Positions 38,139 through 46,272 of a stretch of 64,000 bases of DNA are shown here, one piece after another. Origin of the DNA: Marinoscillum sp040222955 (GTDB lineage: Bacteria; Bacteroidota; Bacteroidia; Cytophagales; Cyclobacteriaceae); contig NZ_JAVKCA010000022.1 in NCBI RefSeq assembly GCF_040222955.1, forward strand, positions 62,001 to 126,000, read 5' to 3'. A model generated the notes under the pieces. It did no database searches. It was not told the origin of the DNA and worked only from the letters and a program-made list of their open reading frames with translations. Each line of letters opens with the position of its first letter. Position 1 is the first letter of the stretch. Both the position numbers and the translations under genes were made by a program.

Positions 38139-38146
38139 TAACTTTG
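38139..38146 (+). promoter_or_regulatory. Bacteroidota-type -7 element before the hydroxylase gene
   Basis: TAACTTTG matches TAnnTTTG, 22 bp before the start at 38169. The region 20 bp upstream is T-rich (TTTTC). Confidence 0.5.
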
Positions 38147-38168
38147 CAGCAAATCGGCTGATATAGGT

Positions 38169-38783
38169 ATGGAACTTAAGAACAAACCTCATACAAAGGG
38201 AACTAAAGCGCTATTCAAAAATCCAGTTTTGGAAAGACTTACCAGAACGCATATAGCTATTCCATTGATTTTGTTTAGCACTATTTCTACTTTTTTGATC
38301 ATCTACGGGATCAACCAGGGCTACATTAATGCGGTGAATACCCCATTATTGTTCGTGGCGGGGCTACTCGCTTTCACTTTGATTGAATACATCATGCACA
38401 GGTTTCTGTTTCACCTGCAGCCCAAAACGGATAAGCAGGAGAAATTTGCCTACACCGTGCATGGCGTTCATCACGACTATCCAAAAGACAAAGACAGACT
38501 GGCAATGCCACCACCATTGAGCATTGTGATCAGTGCTATTTTCTTTGGGCTATACTGGTTAATCATGGGCAATCTGGTTTACGGTTTTCTCCCGGGATTT
38601 CTGATGGGCTATGCCGCATACCTATGGGTGCATTATATGGTGCATGCCTTCAAACCCCCAAAAAACTTTTTTAAGGTGCTTTGGGTACATCATGGCATTC
38701 ATCATTACAAAGACCAACACAATGCCTTCGGGGTATCCTCTCCCCTTTGGGATGTGGTCTTTCGCACGATGCCTAAAAAATAA
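38169..38783 (+). CDS. fatty acid hydroxylase / sterol desaturase family protein
   Basis: A 204-residue membrane-bound di-iron enzyme. The histidine motifs are HRFLFH (with MHRFLFHL), HGVHHDYP, HYMVH and HHGIHHYKD, which together supply the eight or more His ligands for the two irons. Hydrophobic segments lie at about 35-60, 65-85 and 115-145. In Bacteroidota such enzymes hydroxylate fatty acyl chains of sphingolipids or ornithine lipids, or act on carotenoids; the substrate here cannot be deduced. It is a stand-alone gene with its own promoter. Confidence 0.9.
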   Translation: MELKNKPHTKGTKALFKNPVLERLTRTHIAIPLILFSTISTFLIIYGINQGYINAVNTPLLFVAGLLAFTLIEYIMHRFLFHLQPKTDKQEKFAYTVHGVHHDYPKDKDRLAMPPPLSIVISAIFFGLYWLIMGNLVYGFLPGFLMGYAAYLWVHYMVHAFKPPKNFFKVLWVHHGIHHYKDQHNAFGVSSPLWDVVFRTMPKK

Positions 38784-39086
38784 GCCTTTTAAGAATTTTT
38801 GGTTTTATTGTCCTTCATTCGCTTCGCCCTGCGCTTGCCCGGCGAAGCGGGTTCAAGAAAGATTTTGTAGAGACCGTCACGCAGCACTGTCATAATATCT
38901 ACAAAAAGGCTGGCGAATATGGGTTTTCTTCCTGGCATATCGAACGGGTGTATATCTTAAATTTAAGAGGATTTTTCCATTTCCGCTAATCATTTAGACC
39001 ATCCTTAGAAAAATCTGAGGTATTCTTAAAAAAGTGGAAATCATTCTTGGTTTTTTTTAGTTTACTAAGACCAAAACCACATCCGT
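38784..39086. other. intergenic region with two inverted repeats, no gene seen
   Basis: About 300 bp between the hydroxylase and VWA genes. It holds a GC-rich 9-bp inverted repeat (CGCTTCGCC at 38820-38828, GGCGAAGCG at 38841-38849) and a second 9-bp pair (TTTTGTAGA at 38863-38871, TCTACAAAA at 38898-38906). The patch is much more GC-rich than the T-rich sequence around it. It could be a REP-like element or a structured transcript; no open frame of note. Confidence 0.5.
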
Positions 39087-40184
39087 ATGATTGGCCAACG
39101 ATTTACCGAATACATCCCAGAGAAAAACCCTGAGCAAAGCACTTTTGACAACCTGCTCAATGTCTTTCTTCAACTCATGGTGATCACTGCCGGAGATGTG
39201 GCTGAGGCCCTGAGCTGGCTTACCAACCTGGACAGGCAATACAATATCAGTAATGCGGAATATGGAATCGGGGACTTTATTGATGACCTCAAATCCAAGG
39301 GGTACATTACGGAAGACACTCAGAAGGGTGAATTCAAGCTCACGGCCAAGAGTGAGCAATCTATCAGAAAAAGTGCATTAGAAGAAATTTTTGGGAAGCT
39401 CAGAAAATCAGGCAAAGGCGACCACCACACCGGACATTCTGGACGTGGCGATGAGATCAGCTCAGACTTCAGAGAATTTCAGTTTGGTGACAGTCCGGAA
39501 CAGATCGAACTAACCGAGAGTCTCAAAAACGCACAGATCAACCATGGATTTGGTGACTTCATGCTCACAGAGGGTGACCTGGAAGTGCGGGAGCGCGAAT
39601 TCAAAACCCAAACCTCCACGGTGCTGATGATAGACATCAGTCATTCCATGATCCTATATGGCGAGGACCGCATCACGCCTGCCAAGAAAGTGGCTATGGC
39701 GCTGGCCGAAATGATCACCAAAAAGTACCCCAAAGACACACTGGACATCATCGTGTTTGGCAATGATGCCTGGCAGATAGAAATCAAAGACCTTCCCTAC
39801 CTGAATGTAGGCCCCTACCACACCAATACCGTGGCCGGACTGGAACTGGCGATGGATCTGCTCAGAAGGAGAAAAAATAAGAACAAACAAATCTTTATGA
39901 TTACCGATGGCAAGCCTACCTGCCTGAAGGAGGGGATCAAATACTACAAAAACAGCTTCGGGCTGGATCCAAAAATTCTGAATAAAACCCTAAACCTGGC
40001 GGCGCAGTGCCGCAGGATCAATATTCCCATTACCACTTTTATGATTGCTTCTGACCCCTATCTGCAGCAGTTTGTCCGCGAGTTCACAGAAGTAAACAGT
40101 GGCAATGCCTATTACAGCAGCCTTCAGGGATTAGGTCATCTGATTTTTGAAGACTACAAAAAGAACCGCAGGAAGAACCTTTAA
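39087..40184 (+). CDS. von Willebrand factor A domain protein, partner of the AAA+ ATPase
   Basis: A 365-residue cytoplasmic protein. Residues about 1-170 are helical and unassigned (LLNVFLQLMVITAGDVAEAL). Residues about 175-350 form a VWA domain with the metal-binding MIDAS motif DISHSM and the later T and D of MITDGKP. This layout, with no signal or membrane span, matches VWA partners of MoxR-type ATPases such as ViaA with RavA or the CoxE/BchD type. It is followed after 10 bp by the AAA+ gene, so the two are very likely one complex. Confidence 0.9.
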   Translation: MIGQRFTEYIPEKNPEQSTFDNLLNVFLQLMVITAGDVAEALSWLTNLDRQYNISNAEYGIGDFIDDLKSKGYITEDTQKGEFKLTAKSEQSIRKSALEEIFGKLRKSGKGDHHTGHSGRGDEISSDFREFQFGDSPEQIELTESLKNAQINHGFGDFMLTEGDLEVREREFKTQTSTVLMIDISHSMILYGEDRITPAKKVAMALAEMITKKYPKDTLDIIVFGNDAWQIEIKDLPYLNVGPYHTNTVAGLELAMDLLRRRKNKNKQIFMITDGKPTCLKEGIKYYKNSFGLDPKILNKTLNLAAQCRRINIPITTFMIASDPYLQQFVREFTEVNSGNAYYSSLQGLGHLIFEDYKKNRRKNL

Positions 40185-40194
40185 TAAACCGTTG

Positions 40195-41712
40195 ATGAAT
40201 TACACAGAGATACCAGTAGATAAACTCCTGAACATAAAAACATTGGGAGCACTGAAAAATACGGGCTACGAACCGCTCTCCATTAAGGAGGAACTCAGAA
40301 AGAACCTGATTGCCAACTTTCAGAAAAAACACAACGTGTTTGAAGGGATCTGGGGGTATGAAGACACGGTGATCCCCGACATAGAGCGCGCCATCCTGGC
40401 CAAACATAACATCAATTTTCTCGGACTCAGAGGACAAGCCAAAACCCGCATCGCACGGATGATGACGCTACTCCTCGACGAGTACATCCCCTGTGTCGCA
40501 GGATCTGACCTCAATGACGATCCATTGCGGCCAATTTCTAAGTTTGCCAAAGACACGGTGGCTGAGCACGGGGATGACACGCCCATCCGATGGATGCACA
40601 GGAGTGACAGATATACCGAAAAGCTGGCCACACCGGACGTAACCATCGCCGACTTAATTGGTGATGTAGATCCCATCAAGGCAGCGAGTCTCAAATTACC
40701 TTATTCAGATGAACGGGTGATTCATTACGGACTGATCCCCCGCTCACATCGAAGCATTTTTGTAATCAACGAGTTGCCCGACCTTCAGGCCAGGATACAG
40801 GTGGCACTTTTCAATATCCTGCAGGAAGGCGATATTCAGATCCGTGGATTCAAACTAAGGCTTCCGCTGGATGTACAGTTTGTTTTCACAGCCAACCCTG
40901 AAGACTACACTAACAGGGGCAGTATTGTTACCCCATTGAAAGACCGTATAGACAGTCAGATTATAACCCACTACCCCAAATCCATCGAGGTTGGAAAGAA
41001 AATCACCCAGCAGGAGGCCAATATTGAAAAAAGTCAGTCGGATCAGATCGGTGTTTTCGATCTCATGAAAGACCTGATTGAGCAGGTAGCTTTTGAGGCC
41101 CGAGAAAGCGAATATGTAGATGCTAAAAGTGGTGTTTCAGCCAGGCTGACCATCTCGGCTTACGAAAATCTGATCAGTGCGGCAGAGCGAAGACTTCTTG
41201 TCAATAATGAGAAGAAAACATTCGTAAGGGTATCTGACCTGATCGGGGTAATCCCGGCCATTACCGGAAAGGTGGAGCTGGTCTATGAAGGCGAACAGGA
41301 GGGCCCGGGCATTGTGGCACAAAACCTTGTGGGCAAAGCAATCCGTAAGCAATTCATCCATTACTTCCCTGACCCGGAAAGCAACAGAAAACAGAAAGAA
41401 GGGAAAAATCCGTATCAGAAAATCACCGACTGGTTTGGTGATGGCAATATGGTGGACGTGCTGCACGACTACTCCGCCGGGGACTATGAACAAGAGCTTA
41501 TGCAGATCCCCGGACTGGAGCAACTTGTGAGTGATCAGCATGGCAAACAATCCAAAGAGTTCAAGCTCTTTCTCATGGAATTTGCTCTGCATGGCCTGGC
41601 TGAGTACAGTATGTTGAGCAAACACAAACTGGAGCGTGGCATGCAGTTTAAAGACCTCCTGAGTAGTATGTTTTCCATGCCCGAAGGAGAAGATGAAGAG
41701 GAAGATTATTAG
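40195..41712 (+). CDS. MoxR/Mg-chelatase-like AAA+ ATPase
   Basis: A 505-residue AAA+ protein; the ATG at 40195 is chosen because the frame further upstream lies inside the VWA gene. Walker A is GLRGQAKTR (GxxGxAKT, as in RavA). The Walker B strand reads IFVINELPDL, with Asn where Asp is usual but the catalytic Glu kept. Further family motifs are FTANPEDYTNRG and SIVTPLKDRIDSQIITHYP. The C-terminal ~200 residues are partner-specific. RavA/MoxR ATPases work with VWA proteins to assemble or activate metalloenzymes or other complexes; the client here is unknown. The next gene follows after 9 bp. Confidence 0.92.
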   Translation: MNYTEIPVDKLLNIKTLGALKNTGYEPLSIKEELRKNLIANFQKKHNVFEGIWGYEDTVIPDIERAILAKHNINFLGLRGQAKTRIARMMTLLLDEYIPCVAGSDLNDDPLRPISKFAKDTVAEHGDDTPIRWMHRSDRYTEKLATPDVTIADLIGDVDPIKAASLKLPYSDERVIHYGLIPRSHRSIFVINELPDLQARIQVALFNILQEGDIQIRGFKLRLPLDVQFVFTANPEDYTNRGSIVTPLKDRIDSQIITHYPKSIEVGKKITQQEANIEKSQSDQIGVFDLMKDLIEQVAFEARESEYVDAKSGVSARLTISAYENLISAAERRLLVNNEKKTFVRVSDLIGVIPAITGKVELVYEGEQEGPGIVAQNLVGKAIRKQFIHYFPDPESNRKQKEGKNPYQKITDWFGDGNMVDVLHDYSAGDYEQELMQIPGLEQLVSDQHGKQSKEFKLFLMEFALHGLAEYSMLSKHKLERGMQFKDLLSSMFSMPEGEDEEEDY

Positions 41713-41721
41713 ATTTCGGCT

Positions 41722-42366
41722 ATGGAACTGCATGAGGTCAAACGGCTCATCTATGGGGGTGAAAGTGATCTGGTAGAGTTCAAGCGAAAGATTTCTCACC
41801 CCGAAAAGGTCATACGCGAGGTAGTAGCTTTCGCCAATACCAGAGGTGGACATTTGTTTGTGGGTGTGGACGATGACCGATCCATTGTGGGTTGTAAATA
41901 TGCCGAGGAGGAAGATTTTCTCCTCCAGAAAGCCATCAGAGAACTCTGCCGTCCTTCCATTTCTTTTGAAGTACACACCTTCCAGCTCTCAGAGAAGCGT
42001 GGACTACTGCACTACCACATTTTGCCGGGTAAAAAGAAACCCTATTATGCTTTTGAAAAAAAGCAACATCGCTACGGAAAGGCCTTCGTGCGGGTAGGTG
42101 ACCGATCCATACAGGCCAGCCCGGAGATCAGGAAAATTCTGAAATTCAACAATCAGCCACAAGACACCCATTTCATCTATGGACTGAACGAAAAACTACT
42201 CTTCAACTACCTCAATGAAAATGACAAAGTAACCGTCAACCAGTTCAGAGAAATAACTGGCCTGGACTATCAATCTGCCTCCCACACCATGGTGCAAATG
42301 GTGATCGCCAATGTACTCAAAATCATTCCTCGTGAGCAGGAAGACTGGTATATGGCAGTGGAATAA
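41722..42366 (+). CDS. AlbA/Schlafen-domain protein with C-terminal winged helix
   Basis: A 214-residue protein. The N-terminal half is an AlbA_2 (Schlafen, COG2865-like) domain: ESDLVEFKRKISHPEKVIRE, then VVAFANTRGGHLFVGVDDD and GKAFVRVGDRSIQASPE. These domains bind nucleic acids and in some families cleave or regulate RNA. The last ~60 residues (DKVTVNQFREITGLDYQSAS and following) look like a winged helix. It lies 9 bp behind the AAA+ gene and 95 bp before the PIN-PhoH gene, so it most likely belongs to the same transcription unit. Confidence 0.85.
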   Translation: MELHEVKRLIYGGESDLVEFKRKISHPEKVIREVVAFANTRGGHLFVGVDDDRSIVGCKYAEEEDFLLQKAIRELCRPSISFEVHTFQLSEKRGLLHYHILPGKKKPYYAFEKKQHRYGKAFVRVGDRSIQASPEIRKILKFNNQPQDTHFIYGLNEKLLFNYLNENDKVTVNQFREITGLDYQSASHTMVQMVIANVLKIIPREQEDWYMAVE

Positions 42367-42461
42367 TTTTTTGCAGATTTTTGGCCGTTTCTTGATGTTA
42401 TTATCTCCAAATTTTTAATATTACAAGTAGCCCCCTTTTTCACTGCAAGCAATTTTTTACT

Positions 42462-43799
42462 ATGGCTAAAACCACCACCAAAGACAAGAAAATATTCGTT
42501 CTGGATACTTCTGTGATCCTCTATGCCCACGATTCCATCCTCAATTTTGCGGAGCACGATGTGGGTATACCGATCACCGTTTTAGAAGAATTGGATACCT
42601 TCAAGAAGGGGAATGACACCAAGAATTTTGAAGCCCGGGAGTTTACCAGACTGCTGGATAAGCTCGCTGAAGGCAAAATGCTTCAAAACTGGAATCCACT
42701 CAATGGCAAGTCCAAGGGGCAGTTTAAAGTCCTCATGGAAATGAACAGTGAGGTGGATGCCCACAAGGTATTCGGCGAGCGAAAAAATGATCACAGCATC
42801 CTCAATGCTGCCCTGACCTTAAGGCAGACGGAAAAGAAGCGACAGGTGATTCTGATCAGCAAGGACATCAACCTAAGGCTCAAGGCCAAATCACTGGACC
42901 TGCCCGCAGAGGACTATGAAACCGGCAAAATAAAAAATGTGAGCACCCTGCATACGGGCAAATATGAGGTGGACGTGTCTTCGGATAGCATTGATCATAT
43001 TTTCAGAATGGGGTCTATAGACCGAAAAGAAGTACTTGGCAGAAAAAAGGGAATTGCCAACAGCTACTACATTCTGAAAAGCGAGAAAAACTCTGTGCTT
43101 TCTCACTACAATGCCACGGAAAAGACCATCGATAAGGTGGATAAAATGCCCATTTACGGAGTGAAACCACGCAATGCTGAACAAACCTTTGCGATACATG
43201 CCATGCTCAATCCGGACATCAAACTGGTGAGCATCAACGGAGTGGCCGGCACCGGAAAAACCCTCCTGGCACTGGCCTCAGCCCTGGAGCAACGGCGAAA
43301 TTTTAAACAGATCTACCTCGCGCGACCCATAGTGCCCCTGAGCAATAAAGACATTGGATACCTGCCAGGCGACATCAAGTCTAAACTCAACCCTTACATG
43401 GAGCCCCTTTGGGACAACCTGAAGTTTATACAAAACCAGTTTAAGGAAAGTGATAAGGAATTTCGAAATATCACCGAAATGGTCAATCAGGAGAAACTCA
43501 TGATCACTCCCCTGGCATACATCAGAGGTAGAAGTTTGTCCAATATTTTCTTTATTGTGGACGAGGCTCAGAACCTCACTCCGCATGAGATCAAAACCAT
43601 CATCACCAGAGCTGGCGAAAACACGAAAATCATTTTCACCGGAGATATTTATCAGATAGATACACCTTATCTGGACTCCCAAAGCAACGGACTTTCGTAC
43701 CTGATTGATCGCATACAGGGGCACCCGATGTATGCGCACATCACACTGGAAAAAGGTGAACGGTCTGAACTGGCCAACCTCGCCAACGAACTCCTATAG
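42462..43799 (+). CDS. PIN domain-PhoH ATPase fusion (PhoH2-like)
   Basis: A 445-residue protein. Residues about 10-150 are a PIN ribonuclease-like domain (VLDTSVILYAHDSI with Asp, ERKNDHSILNAALTL and SKDINLRLKAK carrying the other acidic residues). Residues about 235-440 are a PhoH ATPase with Walker A NGVAGTGKT and Walker B FFIVDEAQNLTPHE, plus GDIYQIDTPYLD and SQSNGLSYLIDRI. Characterised PhoH2 proteins are ATP-driven RNA helicase-ribonucleases. Here it follows an AlbA-domain protein, which points to an RNA-related process. The MOSC gene follows after 2 bp. Confidence 0.93.
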   Translation: MAKTTTKDKKIFVLDTSVILYAHDSILNFAEHDVGIPITVLEELDTFKKGNDTKNFEAREFTRLLDKLAEGKMLQNWNPLNGKSKGQFKVLMEMNSEVDAHKVFGERKNDHSILNAALTLRQTEKKRQVILISKDINLRLKAKSLDLPAEDYETGKIKNVSTLHTGKYEVDVSSDSIDHIFRMGSIDRKEVLGRKKGIANSYYILKSEKNSVLSHYNATEKTIDKVDKMPIYGVKPRNAEQTFAIHAMLNPDIKLVSINGVAGTGKTLLALASALEQRRNFKQIYLARPIVPLSNKDIGYLPGDIKSKLNPYMEPLWDNLKFIQNQFKESDKEFRNITEMVNQEKLMITPLAYIRGRSLSNIFFIVDEAQNLTPHEIKTIITRAGENTKIIFTGDIYQIDTPYLDSQSNGLSYLIDRIQGHPMYAHITLEKGERSELANLANELL

Positions 43800-43801
43800 T
43801 C

Positions 43802-44428
43802 ATGCAGGTGGTTTCCGTCAACCTGGGAGAGAAGCGGACGATCCGGTGGAAACGGAAAGAAGTAGAAACCGGAATCTTCAAGTACCCCGTAAATGATCCC
43901 ATCACACTGGGATATGAAGATGTGGAAAATGACCATGTGGTGGACCGCAAATACCATGGTGGTATTGACAAGGCGTGTTACTTATTCTCTGCAGATGTGT
44001 ATCCTTCCTGGAAGTCCAGGTACCCCCAATTATCCTGGGATTGGGGCATGTTCGGAGAGAATGTTACCGTACGGGATCTGGATGAATCCAGGGTTCACAT
44101 TGGCTCCACATACCGCATTGGCACTGCCCTGGTGGAAGTTTCCGAACCCCGACAGCCATGTTTCAAACTCGGCATCCGCTTTGGAACGCAAAAAGTACTC
44201 AAGGATTTTATAGCCGCTGGCCACTCCGGTGTATACGTCCGGGTCCTCACGCCTGGAGTAGTAAAAGCCGGGGACCAAATGACTCTGATCGAAAAAGGGA
44301 GTGACCTCTCCATCCTCGATATTTTCCAGTTGATTTATCAGCAGCACAAAAATCCTGAACTCATCCACAAGGCACTGCAGCTGAAAAATCTGGCAGAAGG
44401 GGCTCGAAGGAATTTACAAAAGCTTTGA
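43802..44428 (+). CDS. MOSC domain protein
   Basis: A 208-residue protein with the MOSC fold (molybdenum cofactor sulfurase C-terminal), related to YiiM. Motifs are DPITLGYEDVENDHVVDRKY, HGGIDKACYLFS, the central MFGENVTVRDL and the conserved Cys in SEPRQPCFKLGIRFG. MOSC proteins such as YiiM and YcbX reduce N-hydroxylated compounds with a molybdenum cofactor, or handle sulfur on that cofactor. No redox partner domain is fused. It begins 2 bp after the PIN-PhoH stop and ends the run with a strong terminator. Confidence 0.9.
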   Translation: MQVVSVNLGEKRTIRWKRKEVETGIFKYPVNDPITLGYEDVENDHVVDRKYHGGIDKACYLFSADVYPSWKSRYPQLSWDWGMFGENVTVRDLDESRVHIGSTYRIGTALVEVSEPRQPCFKLGIRFGTQKVLKDFIAAGHSGVYVRVLTPGVVKAGDQMTLIEKGSDLSILDIFQLIYQQHKNPELIHKALQLKNLAEGARRNLQKL

Positions 44429-44432
44429 CATA

Positions 44433-44468
44433 AAAAAGCCCTCCAGATGACTATCGGGAGGGCTTTTT
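44433..44468. terminator. bidirectional terminator between the MOSC gene and the 63-aa gene
   Basis: Stem AAAAAGCCCTCC (44433-44444) with GGAGGGCTTTTT (44457-44468). A and T tracts flank it on both sides, so it can end both the plus-strand MOSC unit and the minus-strand gene at 44474. Confidence 0.85.
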
Positions 44469-44473
44469 GGGGT

Positions 44474-44665
44474 TTAACTGAGTGCCTTCGTAAAGCACTT
44501 ATTCAAAATAGATTCATAAATCTGACCGAATTGATCATAACACCAGTCCCTTAAAGTGATTATCTCTTCCGGGACCAGTGACCTGATCGCTTTCTTAAGC
44601 TCTTTTTCAAAGAGCCACCGGTCAAAACTTACTTTTGCAAGGATGGTTTTGAAATACTCTAACAT
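44474..44665 (-). CDS. 63-residue conserved-looking protein, unknown
   Basis: A small helical, soluble protein (MLEYFKTILAKVSFDRWLFE, then KELKKAIRSLVPEEIITLRD and WCYDQFGQIY) with no signal or membrane span. Its own terminator directly behind it supports a real gene. I recall similar short proteins in Cytophagales with the same start and a WCYxQFG motif, but know no function. Confidence 0.7.
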   Translation of the reverse strand: MLEYFKTILAKVSFDRWLFEKELKKAIRSLVPEEIITLRDWCYDQFGQIYESILNKCFTKALS

Positions 44666-44754
44666 AAATGTGAAATTTTGTTAAAGGGTTAACTAACACT
44701 ACAAAATTGACGTTTTCCTTCTGAAAACTCATTACTTAAAAGTTAAACAATTAA

Positions 44755-44762
44755 TAGCTTTG
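44755..44762 (+). promoter_or_regulatory. Bacteroidota-type -7 element before the BatD-like gene
   Basis: TAGCTTTG matches TAnnTTTG, 47 bp upstream of the start at 44810. Confidence 0.45.
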
Positions 44763-44809
44763 ATGCAAGATCAAAAAGCACTTACTGCAAACGATTTCAA
44801 GTAATACAT

Positions 44810-46258
44810 ATGTTAAAAACGAGAGAAGGCTGGCTAGGTTGTTTGATGGTACTTATTTTTTCATTACCTGCTTTGGCTCAGGAAAAACAAGTGGAAATTG
44901 GGGAAACAGAAATTGGGATGAACCAATACTTCCGGATCACCATCAAAGTAGAAAACGAACGACTCAAAGGCTATAGTCCTTTCCCGGAGATTGATGGATT
45001 TGTCAAAAGAGGAACCTCTTCATCGACCTCCACCAGCTTTATCAATGGCCGGATGACTTCTTCACAGAGCATCATCCAAAACTATCAGGCCACCCGCGAA
45101 GGCTCCTTTCCGGTCAGTGGTTTTTCCATGACCATCAACGACGAAAAAGTAGATGTCCCCGGATTTACCATTAAAGTAGGCCCTCCGGCCAAGCAGCAAC
45201 AGCGACCGTCCAATGATCCTTTTGTAGACCCTTTTGATGTCTTCAAAAACAGAAACAGTGAGCCCACAGAATTCATCGATGTGGATGCAGATGCCTTTCT
45301 GGCGCTAACCACAGACAAAAAAGAAGTATATGTGGGTGAAGGCTTCACCACGACACTCGCTTTTTATGTAGCAGAATCCAACAGGGCTGATATGAGGTTT
45401 TATGATTTGGGTAAACAAATTACCGAGATCGTCAAAGAAATAAAGCCCGCCAACTGCTGGGAGGAGAACTTTAATATTGACAACATCAACGGAGAACCCG
45501 TAACCATCAACAACCGGGCCTTCACACAGTATCGGGTTTACCAGGCTTCCTTCTATCCGCTCAATCAGGAAAACATCTCTTTCCCCACCGTGGGTTTGAA
45601 ACTCATCAAATACAAAGTGGCCAAAAACCCTTCTTTTTTCGGAAGAAACAGACAGGAGGATTTCGAAACGTTTTATTCCAAACCAAAAACGGTCGCCGTA
45701 AAAAGCCTGCCTCCGCATCCGCTGAAAGAGCAGGTGGCAGTTGGGGATTATCGTCTGGCTGAAAAAATCAACAGCCTGGATCTTAAAACCGGAGAAAGCT
45801 TCAACTATACCTTTAATATCCTGGGTGAAGGTAACATCAGTGCTATCGAAGAGCCCCGACTACCCGAGACGGACATTTTTGACTTCTATGCCCCCAATGT
45901 GAAGCAAAATGTGACCCGCTCTGGTGGTGAGGTAAAAGGAACGAAAAGTTTCAACTATTATGGAATCCCCAATGAGCCGGGTACCTATCAGCTTGGTGAC
46001 TACTTCAAATGGGTCTTTTTCAACCCCGAGAAAGGAGTATACGACACCCTGAAGTCACAGCAGGTACTGGCTGTGACTGGTGAAAGCCGAAAAAACGAAT
46101 ATATCCTCTCCAATGATATGGGCTCATTCTATGATGGGATAGAATTTAAAGAAAATACCCTCTCCAGCTTGGACGATAGCTCATGGATGCGAATCTTTGC
46201 CAACGTATTTATTTTGGCTATGTTAGCGCTTACGGTCATGGTTTTCATGCGTAAATAA
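44810..46258 (+). CDS. BatD-like membrane-anchored protein
   Basis: A 482-residue protein with an N-terminal signal (LGCLMVLIFSLPALAQ), a long beta-rich periplasmic part and a single C-terminal membrane span (IFANVFILAMLALTVMVF) ending in RK. The start QVEIGETEIGMNQYFRITIK, the IDGFVKRGTSSSTS segment and the ATREGSFPVSGFSM stretch are typical of BatD (aerotolerance operon). In Bacteroidota BatD is usually encoded with BatA/B/C/E and a MoxR ATPase. Here no other bat genes are adjacent, so it is an orphan copy. It precedes aroC by 14 bp. Confidence 0.88.
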   Translation: MLKTREGWLGCLMVLIFSLPALAQEKQVEIGETEIGMNQYFRITIKVENERLKGYSPFPEIDGFVKRGTSSSTSTSFINGRMTSSQSIIQNYQATREGSFPVSGFSMTINDEKVDVPGFTIKVGPPAKQQQRPSNDPFVDPFDVFKNRNSEPTEFIDVDADAFLALTTDKKEVYVGEGFTTTLAFYVAESNRADMRFYDLGKQITEIVKEIKPANCWEENFNIDNINGEPVTINNRAFTQYRVYQASFYPLNQENISFPTVGLKLIKYKVAKNPSFFGRNRQEDFETFYSKPKTVAVKSLPPHPLKEQVAVGDYRLAEKINSLDLKTGESFNYTFNILGEGNISAIEEPRLPETDIFDFYAPNVKQNVTRSGGEVKGTKSFNYYGIPNEPGTYQLGDYFKWVFFNPEKGVYDTLKSQQVLAVTGESRKNEYILSNDMGSFYDGIEFKENTLSSLDDSSWMRIFANVFILAMLALTVMVFMRK

Positions 46259-46272
46259 TCACTCGATCATTC

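Noticed and set aside
41137..41976. A 279-codon open frame on the minus strand
   Set aside because: Antisense to the AAA+ and AlbA genes, with no family motif.
44810..46258. BatD-like gene as part of a complete bat aerotolerance operon with the AAA+/VWA pair
   Set aside because: The nearest AAA+/VWA genes are 3 kb away, belong to a different subfamily, and are separated by a terminator.
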